Below, piece by piece: positions 40,104 to 52,369 of a stretch of DNA of 64,000 bases (position 1 is the first letter of the stretch; the number at the start of each line of letters is the position of its first letter). Source of the stretch: Eutypa lata (Eukaryota; Ascomycota; Sordariomycetes; Xylariales; Diatrypaceae). The notes under the pieces are model-generated. The model was not told the origin of the DNA. It was given only the letters and a program-made list of their open reading frames with translations, and did no database searches. Position numbers and translations under genes: made by a program. Location: positions 1,860,001-1,924,000 of the forward strand of contig JAKULF010000010.1 of NCBI GenBank assembly GCA_022661535.1, given 5' to 3'.

Positions 40104-41189
40104 GCATAAGGTACCCCGGTGTACATTGATAAACCAAAATGGACTGGACGGGGAAAGTAATTCACTATTTGTCAGCGTGGATGACACTGTTTATATTATT
40201 TGAAAACGTTTGCTTGTAACTATATGGGGGTGTCTTCCCTGGATGGTAACGCTTTCTACCTCATCGGGGTTTCGGCTTCTTCTATCTGTGCGTTTCTCAT
40301 GTTCTGCAATCACATCATTACGTGTATATTTACACCGGGAAATACACCATTCTTATGGCTTGCTCTATTAATCAACTTGCAAGAAGCTCTATCGAACTGG
40401 CTTAACAAGTGGCTACTTATCTGACTACAGTAGATCAGTCTCTTTTTAATGTTGCTCCAAAGAAATACCATCATAATGACATCCATATGGAAAGAGTTTT
40501 AATAGGGCCAACTCTCTATTTCCGGCTTATTTAGGTGGTAATCCTCGGGGATAAGAAAGGCAATGTATCCATGCCAGATTATGAAAGGGCTAACTATGCG
40601 GTAATGATCTTCAAAATTGCAAGATCGAATTACCATTGGAAGCATAAGGGTCGATCAATTTTCTACCTTCGTTAATTTATATTACACTTCGCCCAAGCCT
40701 GCTGCTCACCAGGCACAGTTGGTAGTATCAGGCTCTATCGAATGAACCGAATAGGCAATCTAAGCGAGTGCGAGTGCGATGCATGCCAAGGACTGGTTGG
40801 ATCTGACGCGTAAGGTCGTAAGCCCCTTAAACCTTCCATAGAACTGGGTTATATAGAATGTCGGCGTCGTGTGCTGGACGGGTGCTCATAAATCCTGCTA
40901 CTTTGGGTTACAACAAAAGGCTGCGCCACCATCAGTGGACGGGCAGAGCAATTATCATGAAGGCTGCCAAGTGCAAATTCGAAAAGTTCCTCCGTTCAGA
41001 CTTGCATGGCGATGCGGCTCGAGGAGAAAAAGGAGTAACTACTACGAACGTGATTTATCGTTTGCTTGTGCACCGAACATGTAAATTGCTTATATATTGG
41101 AGTACCGGACACCATGGAAGTTCTTTAAGTTTGACAAACAAGCGATCCTAAAAGATATTCACCTTTCCTGCACCGTTGATCTAGAAAAA
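40104..41189. other. Intergenic region, no gene seen
   Basis: 3' flank of the surface-protein gene and promoter of the RTA1-like gene, on the same strand. Open frames at 40200-40424 and 40858-41151 have no motifs. Confidence 0.55.
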
Positions 41190-42328
41190 ATGTCGGACCT
41201 ATCTTCAACTGCTGGGCCGCCAGGAGCCCTACCGCCCTATATTGTCGTCTTCGGTCCCAAAGCTAACTGTACACTGGAGCTCTGTCCAGTCCAATATAGT
41301 GTATACGGCTACCTTCCGAACCTAGGGGCAAACGTCAGCTTCGCTATCCTGTTTTCCATTGCGTTCATCATCCATACTTGGATGGGCATCCGAGGCCGTA
41401 ACTGGTTTTTCATGACGTGCGTCAATATTGGCTGCTCTTCTGCTATCCTAGGATATATAGGACGCATCATAATGCACGGAAATCCTTTCAGCTTCGTTGC
41501 TTTCATGATCCAGCTGCGTATGTTCTCCTATGCCCGTCCTTAATATCCCCCTGAACTCCACCATCTCCCCCTCTCACTAACACGAACGCCCCCAAAAGTC
41601 GGCGTAGGCATCTCCCCAATCTGGTACTGCGCAGCGATCTACGTGACTCTCTCCGACACGATCGCGCACCTGTCGCCCAGCCTCTCCCGGCTCCCGCCGC
41701 GCGCCATATACTGGATCTTCATCCCGTGCGACCTGTTCTCCATCACGTTCCAGGCCGTGGGGGCGGGGATGTCGGCCAGTTCCAAGGGGGACACGAGCCA
41801 GGTCGTCCTGAGCCTGACGCTGTTCGGGCTGGCGTTCCAGCTCTTCGCCCTCGCCATGTTCCTGGTCTTCTTCTCGGACTACCTCGTCCGCTACATCCGC
41901 GCCGGGCACGGCCGGGCGCTGACCCGGCGCCTCAGGGCCTTCCTCGCCTGCCTCGCGCTCGCTACCTTCCTGATGGTGGTGAGGGCCGCCTATCGCGTGT
42001 ATGAGCTGCGCGATGGGTTCACGGGCGAGGCTATGAGGAACGAGGGCCCGTTTATTGGGATCGAGGGAGTGTAAGTCGTTCTTTCTATATGGTATTCATT
42101 ATTTGGGTTGCTGTTTAGCTTCAAGCTCAGCCACCGCAACTACTCTGTGTATTACTGGATGCTAATATTGCTTCTAGGGTTGTTGTGATTACCGTTTACT
42201 GCCTCATGATCGGCCACCCTGCTTTTGCATTTCGAACTGAAAGAATCAAGGGCTCCAGTTTAGCCGAAGACACGCACGAGTTAAGGAGCCTAGATGCGTC
42301 GGGTAATCGACAGGCCTCTTCTGTTTAA
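41190..42328 (+). CDS. RTA1-like seven-helix membrane protein (3 exons)
   Basis: Member of the fungal RTA1/RTM1 lipid-translocating exporter-like family, linked in yeast to resistance to aminocholesterol and other toxic lipids. Exons 41190-41517, 41608-42070 and 42178-42328 sum to 942 nt, 313 residues. Both introns have CTAAC or CTAAT near the acceptor. Family landmarks: PNLGANVSFAILF near 43, GYIGRIIMH near 90, ISPIWYCAAIYVTLSDTI near 111-128, LFSITFQAVGAG after the CD pair, and EGV...VYCLMIGHPAFAF just before the cytosolic tail. Seven hydrophobic segments are visible. Exon 2 is strikingly richer in G/C-ending codons than exons 1 and 3. The start at 41190 is the first ATG before a Cys-containing loop (CTLELCPVQYSVYGY) typical of the family. 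Substrate unknown. Confidence 0.9.
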
Positions 42329-42978
42329 TGAATCTCCCTGAGATGCCTAGAGCAATGGGGCCCAATCATAGGAAGGATGCTCAATAAATTAAGCTGGTAC
42401 CATTGGTGGTAAGTAACTACACATTTATTTCATGGCGTTAAAGGGGCGGATATATCATACATCGAACGACTAAACCTGTCTTTTCCGGAATGGACAACAA
42501 TTATTTCTTTCGCGGTGCTTTATTAAATAGAGAGGTATGGAGGAGACTACACATTGCGCATCTTAAGTTGAATGAGGCGAAAGTAATGGATCTATAGAAG
42601 CCAACGTATACAAAATGGATTGAACTCTGCCAATAGCCAGTGACCATTGCGTCAAGAATGTAAGAGGCTAGAGAGCCGAGTCTAAGTATGCGCAAACTTA
42701 GAGATGACAATTCTACAACATGAAGCAAAATATTATAATACATCAGCATTCATATAGCATGGTTTCTCATAAAAATTTCTTGGGTCGCTGAATGTCTATT
42801 GCATATTTCCGCTTGTATTCACCACACCATTGAGAGACTACAAATACTGCCAAGGGTCACAATGGTTCCCCCCCAATCATACTACTATTAATAATGCAAT
42901 TTCTATTCTATCATTCAACCATTCTCTCTTACCGCTTCCTCACTACCTTAAAGTCTCACAACCGTTCCATCGTGATCA
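42329..42978. other. Short intergenic region, no gene seen
   Basis: AT-rich stretch between convergent genes; it should hold the 3' ends of the RTA1-like gene and of the unknown minus-strand gene. Confidence 0.55.
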
Positions 42979-43968
42979 TTAACCTCTCGCTAGATATAAA
43001 GCGCCACCGTCAATGGAAAGCCCATCTAGTTTCCTCTTCTTGGAAGGGCTTTGGATCTCATCCCCCTTTCTTATGTGATTCCCCCTAACTAGTTCTCTAC
43101 TTAGAAGTGACACCGACGAGGTGAATTGTTGATTCAGACAGTCGTCCACATTGCTACCTGGGCCCGCATCTTCCCGACTGTCCTGCATGTTGCTCCACGG
43201 GTTACCAAACTTGTACGTATAGGAGCCATGCAGAGCTAGTTTCTGGCGTTCTGAGTTCGCCGTCTCGTTTGCTCTTGACAGGCTCACATAAGGTGGTGGA
43301 TTGGCTTCCTGGAGGTCGCTGCGGGCGCGTCGTAATCTTTGGGAAAGATAGGAGGACGGATCCTGGTGGATATAAACAGCTGAAGACATCTTGCCCTCTA
43401 TTATCTTCTGGGAAGTGTCTCGTGCAGTGGTAGCGGCGTATGTATGGGGGACCTCGTATGTTTCCGAGAAGACTGGCCGCATTCTATTTTGCATTCCTTC
43501 CAGTGGGCTGCCACCTAGTAAACGCTCCTGGTCCGCGTCTTTGTTCGCCAAACAACACGACCCTGCTGATAACCCATGCTTGATCGTATTCTAGAAGACA
43601 CAATGGGGTCGTTGAGAGTCTGACTGAGGAGGACTAGATTGAGAGTGTACTGATGGAGGAGGTGTAAACTGTCCAGAGGGGGTTTTTGAGGTATGTATTG
43701 GCGGTTTACTGGCAGTCCTTTTCGAAGAGCCAATACTGGCTGTACTATTGAAAGTGATTGATGGCTCTATACTGACTGTCCCGTTAGAGTGGCGGGCTGT
43801 TTCGACCGAAGGCCCTCCATTTTCAGCTCGTTCTATCTCATCGAATATCTCCTTCCAGTTCGGCACCGTTTGTTGAATGTGGCGCAAGCACTCGTGGTAC
43901 ATGATGGGCAGTAATTCGATATCTGGTTTTGGTGCGATGCGAATAACGAAGAAAAGTCGGTCGCCAGT
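42979..43968 (-). pseudogene. Unknown protein gene, interrupted by an in-frame TAG or carrying a 60-bp intron
   Basis: Reading on the minus strand from 43968 to 42979 gives one frame of 330 codons with a single stop, TAG at 43593-43591 (codon 126). The left part has a plausible ordered stretch, RLFFVIRIAPKPDIELL then IQQTVPNWKEIFDEIE, followed by Ser/Pro-rich sequence. The right part is Ser/Arg/Gln-rich. A 60-bp intron (43650-43591, donor GTACAC, acceptor TTCTAG) would begin and end on codon boundaries and remove the stop, so the gene may be intact. Otherwise it is broken by one nonsense change. The frame begins right after CCACTAG, which looks like an acceptor, so a 5' exon may lie upstream; I found no convincing one. 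I do not recognise the family. Confidence 0.5.
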
Positions 43969-43975
43969 CTAGTGG

Positions 43976-46216
43976 AACGGTGAAGCGATTAAGCGATATG
44001 TATATCATGGAATGGTTGCCGGCACGATGCTTTCATACAAGAGCTTCTGCCTAAGACAATGCTGTATATCTCTAAACCATATGCCTACATACACATACAT
44101 GTAGTTGATCTTCAGATGTACGAGCAACTGTTATGTACTAGGTAGTCACCTGCCTTTTCCCATCGTATAATGGAAATGTCAGGGTTACGTAGGTAAGTAC
44201 TTACACGTACCTAGGTATGTAAATATACCAGGTAGTATGTAGGTAGATGTTGCATCCTGGAAGCTGCTATCCTGCTGTTGCTGCCTTCAAGAGAACCCTG
44301 TTTATACCTAGTCTTTTCTCTCACTTGTCTAAAGTTAACATTTCATGGGCTTTCAAGTTGGCCAAAGTTAAACACATAGAGCAACAGGTGTCATACATGT
44401 GCCACTCCGACTAAGTATAACCTTAATTATGTTGCCATGAAATCACGTTCATAAGACCTACCTAGTAATTATGTATGTGAGAAGGACTTTACGGGACGGG
44501 CCTCATAAAATCTGACTTGCCAAGATGACGCGATATCAATATCAACTTTTATATAAAGGTTGGAAATGATAGAGCAAGACCCTTTCCCCTTCCGATTATG
44601 ATAGCGGAATTTGCCGTTGAATTGGTATGTCCTGAGGCTGGGGTCTATCTCTAAAAGGCGGTGTTAGGATGAGAAGGACCCGAAGTCTCCATATTACCTA
44701 TACGTGTCTGGGCCTCGACAGCCATGCAACTTCCGACTAAGGTTATTTCGTAAAAGGTAAGCCAGGCGGCGGATACGTAGAATGTGCTGTTGAGTGAGCC
44801 TCCCGACGTAAGCCAGCGTTTCAGACATTACCTTGGATGATTGCTATGCTGATTGTATTTCAGTCATCATCAGTGTACAGCAGTTAACCACTTTACATAC
44901 AAACAACCCAAGGGAAAGCTGCAGGACGTATAAGCAAACCGCATGTTCGGGACCCGAGATCTCGTGGATAGCTGCGTTGTTGTGAGAAAGGTAATCCTGG
45001 CGTAAGATAGTTAGAGTAGGTGGCGCCTTGATTCTCGAGAGGTGAGCTGATCCCGACCCGACAGGCCGGATCTGTCAAGCCCAGGCGATTGATTGCCGGC
45101 ATTAAAAGAAAAAAAGAAAAAAGGTCTGGATAATTACAGGAGTGGGGCTGCCAACAAATGAGAATTAAAATGTATTTATGCTTCTCAGCAATGCATTACC
45201 AAAGGACGTTTAGGTAAGCTGATGCCATAAATAACTTCTTGATCAAACGAATTGAAACATTTCACGTAAACTTTTTTTTAAGACAGACTTACATACCCAG
45301 CTAAGTGTTCACCTAGGTATGCAGTGTTACGTCATTCTACAAGCCTGGTCATTTACCAAATCCGGGGGTGGTTCAATCCCCTATCTCCCCAAACTCGGAC
45401 AGCTACATGTAACTATCTACGCTGCTACCTATACGCTGCTACCTAACTGTATAGCACGCGCATATTGGGGTAGAAAGAAGTAAATATATAACTATATAAA
45501 ACAATCACCTCGCTTAAAGTGTAGCTGAAAAGGAGACAAGGCGATCAACTTGTGTAACCATGTCGGCCCTGTCAATGTAACATAAAAAAAATGAGATCGC
45601 ACATTCTAGCCAAGCCAGGGGTCCAATCTAGATCCACCGGTAAGTCTCGTCCCAAATCATCTCGCCATAGCCTTAAATCATTTCACCATACTCTTATGAC
45701 TCAGGTTCGTAATGTTTTTATCATGAAGTAACCTGGGGAATGTGGTCTTCGGTTTCAGCATTACCACTAAATGTTCAAAAGCAAAGGGCTAGTTGATATT
45801 GGGAACTACTATCAGGGTTTGACACATGCCCTGTGTTTTATCCCACAACGCTACTGCCACTTTGTGCCCTTAGAGATCGTCTTCTTGAGCTCGCCAGCTG
45901 CATACCTTAGTTGCAGTAACCGGATGTCCATACATACATGTACTTACACCTACCCACCTTAGGTACCTAATCCAATAGTCTAACATTTGCACGCCACGCA
46001 ACCACACATGGTCGAACCTAGACGATTGAAACAAAAACAAAAGAAAAGAAGGAAAAGGCCAGGAATATTTTCATTTTCACTTTCATACTCATTTCCTGAC
46101 AGGATCGGGTCCTTCATGACTTCTTCTATCTCTTCTTCTTAGTTTAATTTCTAATCTCCATATGCAATTTGCATCGAGTCGCCTTCTAATCGCGGACCTA
46201 CCTGCTACTGCTAAAA
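43976..46216. other. Intergenic region before the DUG3-like gene, no gene seen
   Basis: AT-rich with an exact TACCTAGGTA at 44208-44217. The last 130 bp are CT-rich (TTCTTCTATCTCTTCTTCTT near 46120), typical of a fungal core promoter. A T-arm-like string near 45367-45385 is not part of a tRNA. Confidence 0.55.
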
Positions 46217-47773
46217 ATGTGTCGCTTCCTTGTCTACCGTGGTACCGACGAGATCCTGCTCTCAAAACTCATCACTGATCCCACACATTCTATTCTGCGG
46301 CAATCATACGACTCGAGGTTGCGCTTAGACACCCGCCGCGGCCCGACCAACCCAGACGGATATGGCGTGTAGGACTCCCTTCTTTATAGCATACAGCTGT
46401 CTTGCGTAGAGGTGTGGTACTGACCTGGCATTATTATGATTATTATAGGGGTTGGTACACCGATCCGAAACTCGGCGCTGAACCTTGCGTGTTTAAATCA
46501 ACCACACCTGTATGGAATTGCTCCAACTTGCCGCGAATCGCTTCCAAGACTGCCTCTCGATTGATATTCGGCCACGTGCGTGCTACGACCGAGGGCTCGT
46601 TGAGTGAGGACAATTGCCACCCCTTCTGCCATGGTAGCTTGATGTGGATGCACAATGGCGGACTAGGAGGCTGGAAGTATATCAAGCGGAGGCTGGGCGA
46701 ACGTCTACATGACAAATGGTACCTCAACGTCCAAGGTGGCACCGACAGCGAATGGGCGTTTGCTCTTTTCCTCGACCGACTCGAGAGATTGGGCTTTGAC
46801 CCGAGCTCAACGCCCGAGAAAGGGTTTGGGCCCACGGTGCTTCGAAAGGCCATGCTTCAGACTATCGAGGTCATCAATGAGCTTACCTCCAACATACCAG
46901 AAAGCATCGTTCAAGGCGAAAACGTCGATACCAGAAGTCTTCTCAACTTCGCCCTTTCCGATGGCCACAGCGTTATTTGCACGCGCTATGTCAGCAGCAA
47001 GACTGACGAGGCAGCGAGCTTGTATTTCTCCTCGGGTACGCAATGGGAAGCTCGACCATCGGCGGGCAAGGATCGCGACTATCAAATGGACAGACGTGAT
47101 AAGGGTGCCGGCATTGTGCTTGTTGCTAGCGAACCCTTGACCTTTGAGCGAGGTATTTCAAGCTAATAGTACCCCATATGTGTTGTGCTAAGCTAACACT
47201 ATGTTAGAAAAATGGGTGAACGTTCCTACCAACTCGATCTTGACTATTCATGGCCAGACCGTCATGGTCCACCCGATCAATGATGGATTTTCGGAACGGG
47301 ACCCCTATCACAGACGTTCATCCGCATTTGCCCAGACGAAAGGCCTCACTACCAACGAGAAGGCTGCGGCTCGGGCAGCGAGCCCCTTAGCAACACCAGG
47401 TTGCGACCTAGATAACCAACGTCTTTTCCCAACGTCGCTTATCCCGACCAGTGCTGGACGGAACCGAACGCCTGACACACGACCACTGCGCAGCCAGACG
47501 CAGCTTTCCATCATGCACGCTACATCGGCCCTAGCAAACAACCGCCCGCTGAGCCCGCCCCCGGACCGCCCTGAAACAGCAGCGACCAAGTCGCCGTCTC
47601 AGGGCAACATCAAGAAGAAACGGCGATCCCTGAATGCGGGCGAACACGCGCATCCTGCCGAGTACGCGGAGGATTCACAGCGACCTGAGAGCCCAGTCAT
47701 GGCACCGTCAAGGGGTTCCGAGCTGGGAACCTCGGAGAAGGCAGCACGAGTTCTGGGGATAGGGGCGATCTGA
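46217..47773 (+). CDS. DUG3: Class II glutamine amidotransferase, DUG3-like
   Basis: In yeast DUG3 acts with DUG2 to split the gamma-glutamyl bond of glutathione in the cytosol. Exons 46217-46368, 46449-47152 and 47208-47773 sum to 1422 nt, 473 residues. The first codons give MCRFLVYRG: after Met removal Cys2 is the N-terminal nucleophile expected for the class II amidotransferase fold. Further landmarks: LRLDTRRGPTNPDGYGVGWYTD near 36-57, FGHVRATTEG, then DNCHPFCHGSLMWMHNGGL and TDSEWAFALFLDRLE. Both introns restore the frame exactly (Val-Gly-Trp and Glu-Lys-Trp at the joints), with CTAAC in intron 2. About 110 extra residues at the C-terminus are Pro/Ser/Arg-rich and absent from the yeast protein. 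The identification is by motif, so a related amidotransferase of the same class is possible. Confidence 0.88.
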
Positions 47774-50700
47774 TCTTATTTATCTATTGAGAAGGAAAGA
47801 AAAACGGATATCTGGACGGTTGAGGGATTCTTTTTTGTTTTTGTGTGAGGTTCGTGAGTATTCGTTCATCTGGCAAAAGAAGACTGTTTTCGGAGATTCA
47901 GCATGGCGTTTGGGCGAAAAGAGAAAAAAAGAGAAAGACAAGCAACGAGAAAGCATGTATCTGCGCATATTTGCGAGTTCGTGGAGTTCTCTTGTTCTTC
48001 TTTTTTTTCAAGTAATTTCTTCTTTTACGATCATGATTTTTGCGTTAACCCCCCAGCAAGCATTGTCTTTGGTATCATATCATCATTATTATGCTTTCCC
48101 ACCCTCTCTCTCTCTCTCGCTTTGTATGATAGATGTTGGGGAACGGCTGGGTTATGCATTCGTTACATAGATAGGCGGCGCATTGCATTTTAGAGCAGAA
48201 TGGGAGAAATATTTACATGAATCTCTTGATCGGATACTAGAGCTATATAGAAGCTCACGTGAGGTTAAGGATGTATATATGTGTGATGTGAAGCACGAAA
48301 TGTAAGAGATGTCAAGGTAAGCGATGAGCATTAGCTACAGCAAACTAGGTACATATGTAGCTTCACTCTCTACATCTTAGCATATATAATGCCTCTAATT
48401 CCTGCAACATTTATTAGATTTACTACAATATTATATATCATACTATGTTGACTATCTAAGAAGGCAGTCTGTAGATCACCTAATGCATTGAAGACTTATC
48501 TACGTTTCGTAGCCAATAGACTGAGACGGTTTTCTAAAGTCGTGTTCCGGGAGCAAACTGCTCTAATAGTAGGTATTTTTATTTTATTTTAATACCGAAT
48601 GGCAAAATAAAGACCCGGATACTAGGTAGCATGTACAACACAAACCGGTTCTTAGCATAACTAGGTGCCATGTATAACGCACTCTGAACTTGAATAGTAT
48701 TACGTACGGTTGCGTCTTGTGGCACTGCATTTGTAGGATCAAACACACAAGGCTGATGATTCCTTGTATTAACGGAGTCTGATAAGGGGTGGGTTATTGG
48801 GATATATTCACCGTAGCTTCTTGGAATCAATTCCGTCATTGAAGAATACTTCCAGTCTCAGCTAGGTAGGATTGTGCTGTGTATGAAAACTGTAGGAATA
48901 GACGGGCTAATTTCTCTGCTAAATTTACAAGTGCTCGAACGACCCGTTATTACCATTTCAAATCCCCTATTAAATACCTAATATATAGCAATTCTTTCTC
49001 TTAACAGCACGGCGTCATAATTAATATATATATGCCACAAGTTTGACAAAGACAAAAATAGTTCCGGGTAGTTAGGCTCTAGATATTACAATTACCGGAT
49101 CTCACTATAAAGCCGGAGAGACCACTCGGGTCAAACCGCCCCTTCAACGATCCCAATTTCAAGGGCTTTCTTGCCTCGTACATTTGCGCCGGCGTCTTAA
49201 TCACCATGCTCTATCAGCTAAGACTGGTTTCGACTGCAGCTGCTGGGCAAAGACATCGACTGCTGGGCACGGATCGGTTATAGTGTTAGTGTTCGGGGCA
49301 ATACGAAAGAATCCCCCCCTCCCCGGGGGTGATGTGTCATATGTGTGATACGTTGCTGACATAAGAAAGCCAAAATCAAACCCGGCCCTCCTGAATTCCC
49401 CAAAAGAGATCAGGGTTCTGTGTTGCCGACACAGTCAAGGTCTGGCTAGGGCTAGTGACCATCCTATCGGATAGGAGGGCATCTACTATGAGTGCATGTG
49501 TACCAGCTGACGCCCCTAAGCCGCCACCCATTTGCTATGTATTAACAATATATGACTCTCATGATTAAATACTATAGAAATATAGAGACCGGTAAACTTA
49601 TCAAGACGCGCCACGAAGAGATAGGATACGTACTGCGAATGGGTGAATAAAAATAGAAACCGACGTATTCTTTCAAACGAGGATGTTTGGATTTCGAAAT
49701 CAAGATGTTTTATACATGCCTGTGACGCCGACCATCCCTGGTTGTGAGCCCCCCCCCACCTTCCCCAGTTCCTGCCCGAGAAATTGGTCTTAAAGTAAAA
49801 ACTGGAAGACTCTGACGGATCTGCTTCCCGGCATTGTACAGAGGATTGAAGACCTAGGCCGATATCGACACACTGCTGATAGTCATGGTGTTCTTACTAG
49901 CACCAACCAAAACATCATTGAAGTTGCTCATGCCAACGCCCAGCGCACCCTGTATACTGTATAGCGTTGTCGAGTGTCCATGGCAATCCCCAGAAGCCAT
50001 GTAGCCATGAATGGCACGTTGTTTGCGGCAGCATGTCAAATGATTAATTATATATTCGTGTTTGTTATGGGCTTCGCCGCAACGGAATATGTTGACAAAG
50101 CATCCGTGTAGACTGCCCACCTCTGCTTGAAGCCTGCCTTGTATAGATGGTCGGGGGAATAGTTAGAACGACTTGAGAACCCGGAGAAAGTTGTTGATTT
50201 AAGTCTACCTTGCTTTGCTGGGGTGTTTTAGCCAAGACATGTGCGATTATAGAGAACAGGCAGGAAAAGGGGTGCATGCTTGCAACTTCCATAACAAGTG
50301 GTGAGATCTAAAGTAACACAAGATAATGAGGCAGAAACCGGATGCAAGGCACGAAGGAACGATGATACATGGAATCTAAGGTTTACCGGGACACTTTAAA
50401 TATGAAAATCTGCTCACATATTATGGACGTATTATAGATAAAGCTATCCCCTTTCTCGATGGGGGGTTTTCTTTTCACGACCGCTGTAATTACATGGCGC
50501 TACTAATTTTTTTTAGCACTATAAAGGGGTAGCTCTTGGATCCCCCGAAGCTGACAGCCCTTCGGTAAGTACGTCTCAAGAATCCGCTTAGGATAGTATT
50601 ATCGTAAAAAATGCCTTAGTCTTTGGGTAAACTGACCAATACACAGGAACTACGATGTAGGAAAAGGTTTACACATACCCCTAGAAAAAGGTAAGATCGG

Positions 50701-52369
50701 TATAACATAGGGTTGAGGATGGATCGCGTTTGCTTGTCCTCGCTTTGTACCCATATCCGGAATATTTGGTGTCATCTGAACAGCCGCGAAGCTTTTTCGT
50801 CTGCTTATAGAGTATGGCTAGTCTAAACAAGCATTATAGGTGACAATATGGTGTTCCTAGGTATCGGTGATTGATAGTTATGAATGCTTATACAGGGCTT
50901 CATTTAGAAATTATCGTTGGAATTTAGCTTTATCTTAGGACCAATATAATCAACGTTTTGTGCGTAAGAGAAATTTTATGAGACATGTGACTATAAGGCC
51001 TAGAGGAAGAGAAAGCTGCCTATTAATAAGAGCATCTTAAGTGTGAGGTATGTCGAGATGTTACCGTCTTGGAACCAATTGGAACTCTTGACCGTCTGGA
51101 AAAAATGCTAGATCTATCATGTGAGATGCTCAAGCTGTATAAAGCACTCAATTGTATCTGGGGTCATTGTACCCTCGGAGGATTCGGCATTGAGGCACAA
51201 AAGGAATGTAGTTGGTTCAAGTGTCTACCACATCTCTACTATTACCTTCAGCAGCCACGCTGATGCGACATTTTGAATATGTAAGCGAGCCATGTAATTA
51301 CCACTTATGTATCTACAAACTCAAGGGTCTTCTTCAACTGGTAGTAAACACTTCTCATACATTTTGACGAAAATCCATATAAACTACCCTTGACAGTATG
51401 AAGGTCCCTTTCCCGATCTCGGCCGAGCGACGGATTAATGTTAAAACAGAGTTAAGGAAGGCAAGGTGTATATACGGAGTTGAAAGAGTGGAGAGCATAT
51501 GATACGTGTAACCTAGGCGTAGATCGCGATTAGTAAGTAATGACAGCTGTTCAGATCTCAACTTGAAGATAATTTGCATCGCTATAAGATCTTCAACAAG
51601 GGAAGCCGCTGATAGAAACATGGGGCTTCTACATTTGTTCCTCATTGGCTACTCTTCCCCGTCACATATCATCCTCGTGCTCCTAGGGTTTATGGACATG
51701 GCTTATACCTAAATTGCGGCGCTGAGACATCCTAAATTTAACTAATATAAGCAGTTTTTCTTTTGACCCGAAAGGTAATGCCACATTGCAGGTTGAGTTT
51801 CTACTAGATGACTATTGATAATATTTTATACGTATTGCGTGTCTTGGTACTCTTCAGTAGTTTCCTGTTACGCATTTATACCGAAAACTCGAAGAATAGG
51901 TAAGTGATCATTATATCTTAGCCTGGGGCTTCAGAAAATGTCAACCCTTATTGCAAGTATACTGATCGTGCACTTGGAAGAAAACCAAGCCGGTAGAAGG
52001 TATATCGATGTCTATGAACGGCGGTCGTATATGATCGTACGCAAAAAGCAGTCGATAAGTCTAATACTATGCAACTTTATTTTTATTAGGGCATACTCTG
52101 AGCTTTCAAGCACTCTGTGTAAGCGTAGAAGCAACTGCGTAGTACGAAGTATGCCACTATGGTAATACAAATTAGTGCTACATACATACCTAGGAGGTAG
52201 TTAGGGGTGCCTGGTATGTTCCCCACCTGTTAGCTCCCTGTAGTTACATACCACACTACGTAATAGCACAAGAATTCTTAGGACTTGGCTGTGCGATGGC
52301 CTTAGACTTTACTTCTTACACCCAGACCACAACATTTCTTCTCGTTTATCCATCACCAAAGAGCTCAAG
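47774..52369. other. Intergenic region with one weak small-secreted candidate
   Basis: Mostly AT-rich without a recognisable product. Two adjacent minus-strand frames at 49854-50292 are listed separately. An 86-codon minus frame at 48579-48839 begins with ATG but has no recognisable motifs. Tracts near 49090-49210 and 49318-49330 include a degenerate tRNA-like stretch and C/G runs. No transposase or retroelement domain was seen. Confidence 0.5.
49854..50292 (-). CDS. Candidate small secreted protein, exon structure unresolved
   Basis: Two minus-strand frames: 50292-50065 and 50120-49854. The first begins MEVASMHPFSCLFSII and has a hydrophobic core (CLFSIIAHVLA) like a signal peptide. The donor is probably GTAGAC at 50207, with CTAAC downstream. 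No acceptor is both strong and in frame with the second frame, which carries five Cys residues (GCF, FRCG, TCCR, GDCH) and a Gly/Ser-rich end. An acceptor after ACAAG instead gives a short tail (AGFKQRWAVYTDALS) and stops. The first exon alone is about 28 codons long, so the evidence is thin. It could be a small effector-like gene or chance; no family recognised. Confidence 0.28.

Noticed and set aside
45360..45395. GGTTCAATCCCC string like a tRNA T-arm
   Set aside because: No A-box or acceptor stem at the right distance upstream.
49090..49210. tRNA-like stretch on the minus strand (TTAGCTGATAGAGC, then a 7-base loop with TAA)
   Set aside because: A D-arm-like part and an anticodon-like arm are visible, but no matching acceptor stem and the B-box is degraded. 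Not a working tRNA; perhaps a relic.
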